A DNA stretch of 64,000 bases from Immersiella caudata (Eukaryota; Ascomycota; Sordariomycetes; Sordariales; Lasiosphaeriaceae), in assembly GCA_030512335.1 (NCBI GenBank), contig JAULSU010000001.1:4278001-4342000 (forward strand), in the 5' to 3' direction. Made by a program: the position numbers and the translations under genes. How positions within the stretch are numbered: the first letter of the stretch is position 1; each line of letters opens with the position of its first letter. Positions 58,292 through 64,000 of this stretch are shown in pieces. A model generated the notes under the pieces. That model did not search any database. It saw only the letters and a list, made by a program, of their open reading frames with translations, and was not told where the DNA came from.

Positions 58292-59373
58292 AGTGTCTGA
58301 TCTCACAAGAATGGCTGGACGCTGGGTAGTTTGAGCTGAAAGAAACAGGAGGGCGTGTGCTTGCAAAGACGAGAAAGTAGCACGCCGCCGGACGACCGGC
58401 TCCTGACCGCTATGTGTCTTAAACCCCCTCATCTCGCAAGAGTCGCGCATTGGCGTCTCCACGGTGGCGCCTGCGAACCCCCTGAGATCAAGCACATCCG
58501 ACGCAAGAGACGATGGGCTGAACGCGGGGTTGGTTGGGCGCACATTTTGGCGCGTAGAGGTTGGGACTGACAATCTAGAAGCGGTGGAGGTCAAGGCAGG
58601 CAGCGAGGCGGAATCGGCGTGCAAACCCCCTGAATTACAATCCAAAACAAGCCACCAGGACGAGCCGCTGTGTTGCCCGCCTTCGTCTATTGTGTGTTTA
58701 TTTTGAGCCGTTTTTGAGTGAGGGGGTGCTGCGCTGCCTGGAAAATGACGACAAGAGGCCTCTTCCGATTTTGGCATTACCTAAAGAATCCCATCCGTGG
58801 CGGGCAGCTTCCCCTGTGGCGGTGGCCATGGATAGGGTCCCCCCGCCAAGTCCGCTGCAGCAACGCCTGGTAAGGTCGCGCCTGCCCAGCCGCCAATGCC
58901 CACTAGCTCGTCCAGAGCTGCAACACCCCCGCTCGCTACCAGGATGCTGTTTCGCCATGTGCAGGGCGAGCTTTCAGCTTCAACTTTCACAACTGCGGTG
59001 AACGGACTTGAGATGAGGGCGCTTGCACGACGGATGGCTAGCACACGGACAACACTATCCGCAGGCTGGCTTCTCATGCTGGTTCTTCATGCCGGTTGAC
59101 TCATTGAGTTTCTTTAAGCGATGTTGCCGCTACCGCCTAGAATGAGGCTGTTTCGAATACCTGCGCTATCGTCTTTAGCACTGCATCGCCGTTACGGAGA
59201 GTGCCGCATGAGAAAATATGCCGCCGACCAAGTATAAAGGGCGATAGCCATGCCACGATGGATGGAAATCCTCCTCATCATCACAGCGTCTCCAAAGCTC
59301 AACACCTCTCCATCACCTCCTTCCCAGAACTCCCGATTCAAGCTTCCAGCCATCAACTTCGACTTCAGCTATC
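58292..59373. other. Divergent promoter region
   Basis: Separates the unknown protein gene (minus) from the duplicated-domain gene (plus). A TATA-like box (tataaag, 59233-59239) lies 135 bp before the latter's ATG, followed by a pyrimidine- and C-rich leader. No gene seen. Confidence 0.5.
59233..59239 (+). promoter_or_regulatory. TATA-like box of the duplicated-domain gene
   Basis: tataaag, 135 bp upstream of ATG 59374. The following leader is CT-rich (cacctctccatcacctcc), the usual arrangement in strongly expressed fungal genes. Confidence 0.5.
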
Positions 59374-60384
59374 ATGCCTCGCCTACCCCCTGCTGAGAAG
59401 CTCTCTCTTGCCCTGCGCAAGAACGTCCGCGATGAGTGGGACAATAACAAGGCCGACCTCGAAAAGCAGCTCTCAGAGCTCCTCGGTGAGGCTTGGACCG
59501 TTGAGGTGAACCCTAATGCCATCTGGCCCTATCACAACGATGGCTACGCAAAGGAGTCACTTGGGAGCTGCATCAAGGCGTAAGTCTAATATGCTTGCTA
59601 GCCGGCATCCCAACCTACCTAGGTGCTCAAGCGTTCTAACCCCTTCCGCAGATACGTTGAGGGCGCCATCTATCAGATCAAGTACTTGAGCGGCAGATAC
59701 GACACCTTGGCTGCTGAGATCAACGAGATCGCACACGCCAAGGTTCTCACTCTTGATGTTGACGAGTCCGAACCTTCCCGTTTTTCGTACTGCGGCGCTG
59801 ATGTGGAGGACGGAAAGCTGAGGATGCTTTTCAACAAGGACAACATGGGCGTGAACATCGATTACTGCCTCAACGAGGCGAACTTGTTCGCCGCCCTCAA
59901 CGGTGCTCCAACCGAAAAGCCTATCAGCTTCTTGAGCCGCCTCAACATCCGATCTGAGTACGATCCAAACATTGCTGCCGTCCAGCACGGGTTGGCCGAG
60001 CTCCTTGGCAAATCGGATGACGAGATCAAGATTAACCCCAACTTCGAGGACACGTTCGCCAAGCTGTCGGCCTACAAGAAGACCAAGGGCAGCGAGCTTC
60101 GTGATGACTGGGAAACCTGCCTGGGAAGCTTCACCCTCAAGTACTACGAAGGTCTTGTATATCAGATGAAGTATCAGAAGGTCGGTGAGGATGACATGGT
60201 TCAGGAGGGCTTCCTTGAGGCTGTCTCTGACCTCGAATTTGTGTTCCGCATCGTCGAGAAGCTCAAGAACGGCACCTATGGCGAGGTGGAGTTTGCAGAT
60301 GGCAAGCTCTACCTTCAGGCGCCTGTGGAGAAATGGGGCTACAACGTCGATTACATCGCCGAGAAGATTATCGATCTGCTCTGA
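59374..60384 (+). CDS. Cytosolic protein with two tandem copies of an unnamed domain
   Basis: Exons are 59374-59579 and 59652-60384, giving 312 aa. I do not recognise a named family. The protein appears to be an internal duplication. In copy 1 (about 10-150), VRDEWDNNKADLEKQLSELL is followed by YVEGAIYQIKYLS, DVEDGKLRMLFNKDNMG and VNIDYCLNE. In copy 2 (about 190-312), LRDDWETCLGSF is followed by YYEGLVYQMKYQK, FADGKLYLQAPVEKWG and YNVDYIAEK. The YxEGxxYQxKY and DGKLxxxxxxxxxG(V/Y)NxDY motifs align in order. No signal peptide or membrane helices; acidic overall. Codon bias is strong (C-ending), suggesting high expression. The intron has a gtaagt donor and a 72-bp length. No function is claimed. 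Confidence 0.82.
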
Positions 60385-61621
60385 GGTCAGGAGAACATCC
60401 CTGGAGGAGGGACCGTTGTCCACAAAGTGTGCGCCCCGGTCCAGCGCTTTTAGCCCCCCCCCCTGACAAAATATTAAACTCTTTGAAGCCCACTTCCCTT
60501 CGTTTCCCACCGAGTCCCTCGTGCACTGTTTTGCTCCGCTGGATAGGTACGTTCGCTTTTGCCGCTGAGTCGTTGTCGAGCGGTGTTTGGTTGGTGGAGG
60601 TCGCTCCGGGAGGGAGCTCGGCTCCCCGCATGCTGGGCCGACGCAAAGCTGCAGGGACACGGCTGGATCGACGTCGGATACCGGGCCGCAGCAGTGGCGA
60701 AGTGCCATCGGTCCATGCTACCCCGGCGGTGTGCCAACGGTGCAACTCAGGGCACGACGGTCTAGACGTCAAGTGGTTGGTGTTTCCGTGCCACTCAACC
60801 ACATGCTACCGTCAAGTGAATGAGACATTGACGAGCGTTCTAACAGGATCGTCAACGAGCGGAACCACGAGGAACTCTCCGCTGAGCGAGAAGAGCGGGC
60901 CTGATCTGCGGAGAAATAAACATCAGCACTATCGCCCTGTGTTACCGGGAGGCCTGAAGCCCCTGACTCCGTCCGCTCCGGAGCGCATGGCCTCCGCTCA
61001 GCGCCCGGCGGTGAAGGGGTTGGGTGGAAGCTCTGCCCCGTGGCCAAGAACGGAGGGTTGCACAAGCAGAGTTGTTGGCCGAATATACCGAATTTCCATT
61101 GCGGCAGTGGTCTGTCACGGTCCCGTCTGTCGTGACACAAGAGCCCTTCGGGGTGCCAACAGAAACCTTCCACCGGCTGCGCCTGGCCCTCCATGTGCAA
61201 TACGAGACGATTTCTATGGCTTCCGCAACCTTCCAGCACAGCGTAAAGCAGCGCCGCCAACTGGCCGGACTGGCGGGTGAGAGGGTGAAGCTACGCAAAT
61301 AGGCAAAAGTAGTGCTCCGAGGCGAGGAACAAGATCCTTCAACCCCCCACATTGCCGCATAGCCTGGATACGAGCCCGCTACCACTCTCCAGACGTCACT
61401 TGTGTCCAGCGTCTGTTTACCAAGAGTGATGCCTACCAGATGATGCGGAGATCTGGGTAGCAACGTTACTGGCGAGGAATTACATCGGCGAGTATAAAAC
61501 GGGGCCTGGCCTCCTCCATCCATCATCATCTTAGACATCACTCGCCAAGTTTTGCTCTGTCAGCACCCGTCATTCGAACCCTTCAGAGTATCCTCAAAAC
61601 TGCAAACCATCAAACGCCGTA
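60385..61621. other. Intergenic region, no gene seen
   Basis: A C10 run lies at 60454-60463, just after the duplicated-domain gene. Long frames on both strands (60333-61280, 60942-61541) overlap and were rejected. The right end is the promoter of the secreted protein gene. Confidence 0.5.
61493..61499 (+). promoter_or_regulatory. TATA box of the Alt a 1-like gene
   Basis: tataaaa, 123 bp upstream of ATG 61622, followed by a C/T-rich leader. Well placed for a regulated secreted-protein gene. Confidence 0.55.
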
Positions 61622-62241
61622 ATGGCCCAGTATCTCGCTTTTCTTGTCCTCGGCGCCCTGGCTGGGGCTGCACCAGCCGCCGCCCCGAGTCAAACTGAAA
61701 GCTGCAAGGACGCATCATTTTTGCACGCTTCCTGGGCAGTGAAGGGCTTCCGCTATCACAGTTTGATCACTTACAGCACCCCCAGCCATCCGATTGCAAC
61801 CGGATTTGTCGATTTCAACCTCACCAACGTAGCGCTTCCGTACACTTTGTCCTGCTCTGCCACCAGCTCGCAAATGTCCGACTTCTTCTATGGCAATCAA
61901 TGGTACTTGTGTACCGACTCTTTAGGAAACGACGCCGAGTTTCAGTTCGACAAGTCCTCTGGGCGATTGGATCTCCAGCAGAAATGGGCCTGCGCCAACG
62001 ACTCTCCTCCGTATGTTGGCTCGCTCCCACCCAGGGGATTCTATTCCAGATGAAGCGGCTGCTAACAGAAGCCAGAGTGAGCTTTATGGGCAAGGGGACT
62101 GCCAACGTCACGATGGTTTGCCGGACGGGAAGATGGCAGAAACAGAACTGGACCGCGGGTGAAACGTATTCGACCGAGCACACGGACTGCGCCCCTCAGG
62201 ATCTCACGATCATGCCAAACGAGTTGATGGCCTCAACCTAG
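61622..62241 (+). CDS. Secreted Alt a 1-like (AA1-like domain) protein
   Basis: Exons are 61622-62010 and 62076-62241, giving 184 aa. A signal peptide is clear (MAQYLAFLVLGALAGAAPAA). The mature protein has six cysteines and the pattern of AA1-like secreted ascomycete proteins: SWAVKGFRYHSLITYSTPSH, GFVDFNLTNVALPYTLSCSA, SSQMSDFFYGNQWYLC, RLDLQQKWAC, and after the intron VSFMGKGTANVTMVC with TGRWQKQNWTAGETYSTEHT. Three Asn-X-Ser/Thr sites suggest glycosylation. Alt a 1 is a beta-barrel secreted protein of Alternaria; relatives are proposed effectors or allergens, but function here is only inferred. Splicing at the ccag acceptor (62072-62075), after a ctaac branch point, is the only join that keeps the conserved frame. 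Confidence 0.78.
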
Positions 62242-64000
62242 TGATGGCTCAGGTTTGATGGTTATGAGATACACGATGCGATGAGATTCCTATTGAGCGC
62301 ACTTTTAGACTTGCAGGCTCGATGCCTTGGTTGGAACAGGCGGCGATGTACACCTCAGTTGGGGGTTTAATATCAGGAGAACTCTTTACATCATCGACAT
62401 CATGTCGGTCCCGAGTGGTGACTTGTGCTGCTGGAGATCCCTGGGCCGATGTGCTGCACGACGCCGCATGTCTGATCCAGATTGTGTTTGAGAGCATCAT
62501 ATCCTTACTGTACCCCTATTCCCGCTCCGCCTTGCAAAAGTTTGTCCCACCTATTCCCTGATTCCAGAATTCTGCAGAATGGCTATTTCGCAACAAGGTT
62601 GTCATGATATGGGCCATTTCGTCGCACAGCTCGCACAGAGTCATCGCCTCCAGACACAAACCCAAGAGGCGCATCAAGCAGACGAGCAAGACCCCATGGA
62701 ATCACTTGGACCCAACTTGGTAGCCCCAATAGCCACTTCTAGGTTTCTGCTCCCCGTGGGTGAAGGAGCCACGGCGGAAGCCATCATCGTGTTCCCCTCC
62801 TGCCTAGCCTTCTGACACTCCTCAAACTAGGTATCCAACCACAACACCGGCAACTTGGAACCACTGCCAGAATCTTGGGCCTCGTCAAACCAAGACTACC
62901 ACGGAATCTTTAAGAACGCGTAAGGCGTCATGCTGAGCGCAAAGATCTGGAGGCTCCTCCGTCATGAGCTCCTCAGTCACACCTCACACTTGTACGTTGG
63001 GACCCCCAAAACAAACAAAATAGCGGCAATTCCTACTCACATTCAGCAAGACCAAGCATACCCGGACAAAGCAAAACGAGTTTGGGGGTAACGCTTCAGG
63101 AACCCACAGGGACCTTGATGAGCCAGTCTCACGACACCACCGACCACCAACGACACTACCCCTCGCGGGGGATCTAGAACCGCACAGGTCTCCTACAAAC
63201 TTTGTGCCCCCGAACAATGGAAGCTGAAATTCGGGAGGGACCGGATGTCTCAAGACGGGCGCGGCTTCTCAGTTTTACATCAGTCCGCCCTTCCAATCTC
63301 CTGGTAGACCTCTTTCTATCTTTCTAACCGTAGCCTAGATACAAACTAACTTTTTTTTCTCAGGCAGCATCACGAACTTTGCTTCGCTCACGTTCCTCAC
63401 AGCCCATCACAGCAACGGTAACATACACACTACAACACACAGCAACAGCTTCCAGGCCAGAACCCCCCAAGACAAGCCACCCCTGCAAAAGGCTAACAAG
63501 CAAGCCGCACTTAATATAAGGGACAGAAACACACAAATATTACCTTCAGACCATCAGTCATTCACACATACGGTAAAAGCGGAGCCACCTAGTCATTCAT
63601 ATATATCCAGCCCGCTATTTAGCTAGCGGCCTGTCCTGACCTTCCTGGCCCTATCTCCTGGCTTATTTCTCTAATAATCTCACTCTCTTTTCCAATGTCC
63701 GTGGTCGGATTTTAACTCCAGATTTTTGGGATTTAAGCCAGATCGACACGGGATTTGGAACGATTTTTCGAAATTGTTAAGATTTAAAATGTCGATATGA
63801 TCTCATCACCAGGTCTGCCCTGGAGGTTTGATCATATCCCCCTTTATGGTGTAAGTCTTCTCTCCAGTGAGATAATCTCTTTCCAGCTCTCCGTGCTTCC
63901 CAAAGTCATTCTGATGATTCTGGCCTGCTGTCAAGGCAATTGAAGGCATCATGATCAACACAGCTCCCCCACTGGGAAACGTACGGATTGAACAGCACGG
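62242..64000. other. Gene-free right end
   Basis: No convincing gene. 63300-63800 is AT-rich compared with the rest, with A/T runs and a near-palindrome (gctatttagctagc, about 63613-63626). It could be the 5' or 3' flank of a gene beyond the window. Confidence 0.4.

Noticed and set aside
59557..60708. 383-codon frame antisense to the duplicated-domain gene
   Set aside because: Shadow of the real gene: the plus-strand frame has strong codon bias, good splice signals and internal homology.
1..64000. Secondary-metabolite cluster, CRISPR, tRNA or rRNA genes
   Set aside because: The FMO, MFS permease, ADC-like and DUF8021 genes are scattered with no polyketide or peptide synthase. No spaced direct repeats, and no tRNA B-box found by eye.

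Overview
The window is nuclear DNA of a filamentous ascomycete (Pezizomycotina), most likely a Sordariomycete. Genes are GC-rich. Introns are short (mostly 50-160 bp), with GTRWGT-type donors and CTRAC/CTGAC branch points. The gene content is typical of such fungi: a HET-domain protein, a HAK potassium transporter, a CSC1/OSCA channel, a cAMP-receptor-like GPCR, DUF8021 and Alt a 1-like secreted proteins. The placement is inferred from gene style; I could not run a search. I recognise 22 protein genes. There are no tRNA or rRNA genes, CRISPR arrays or intact transposons.

Layout. 1-14025: 3' end of a trehalose-complex regulatory subunit, branched-chain aminotransferase, HET protein, HAK K+ transporter, secreted DUF8021 protein, acetoacetate-decarboxylase-like protein. 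14460-17658: a degenerate meiotic MutS homologue (MSH4-like) that has lost its ATPase domain and has an in-frame stop before its last coding stretch. 18081-29098: CSC1/OSCA channel, dynamin-like GTPase, small I9 inhibitor-like protein, D-lactate-type dehydrogenase, small basic Cys-rich protein. 29099-44609: mostly gene-poor, holding only an MFS permease and a flavin monooxygenase fused to a DUF6314 domain. 44610-62241: GPCR, acidic hypothetical protein, SVP26/TEX261 and BUD23 (divergent pair), NAD-isocitrate dehydrogenase subunit 1, two proteins of unknown function, and an Alt a 1-like secreted protein. 62242-64000: no gene seen.

The genes do not form a pathway cluster; this is ordinary chromosome. 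The most notable signal is in the introns. The first intron of the HAK transporter (8054-8194) and the only intron of the dynamin-like gene 14.5 kb away (22589-22740) are homologous from splice donor to near the acceptor, although the host genes are unrelated. Both carry the same 9-bp inverted repeat. This is the expected signature of introner-like elements, i.e. introns that multiply. A third HAK intron (9662-9768) may be a diverged copy. The second notable locus is the ATPase-less MSH4-like gene.

Exon coordinates were worked out by eye from frame, splice signals and family conservation. They have not been checked against transcripts.
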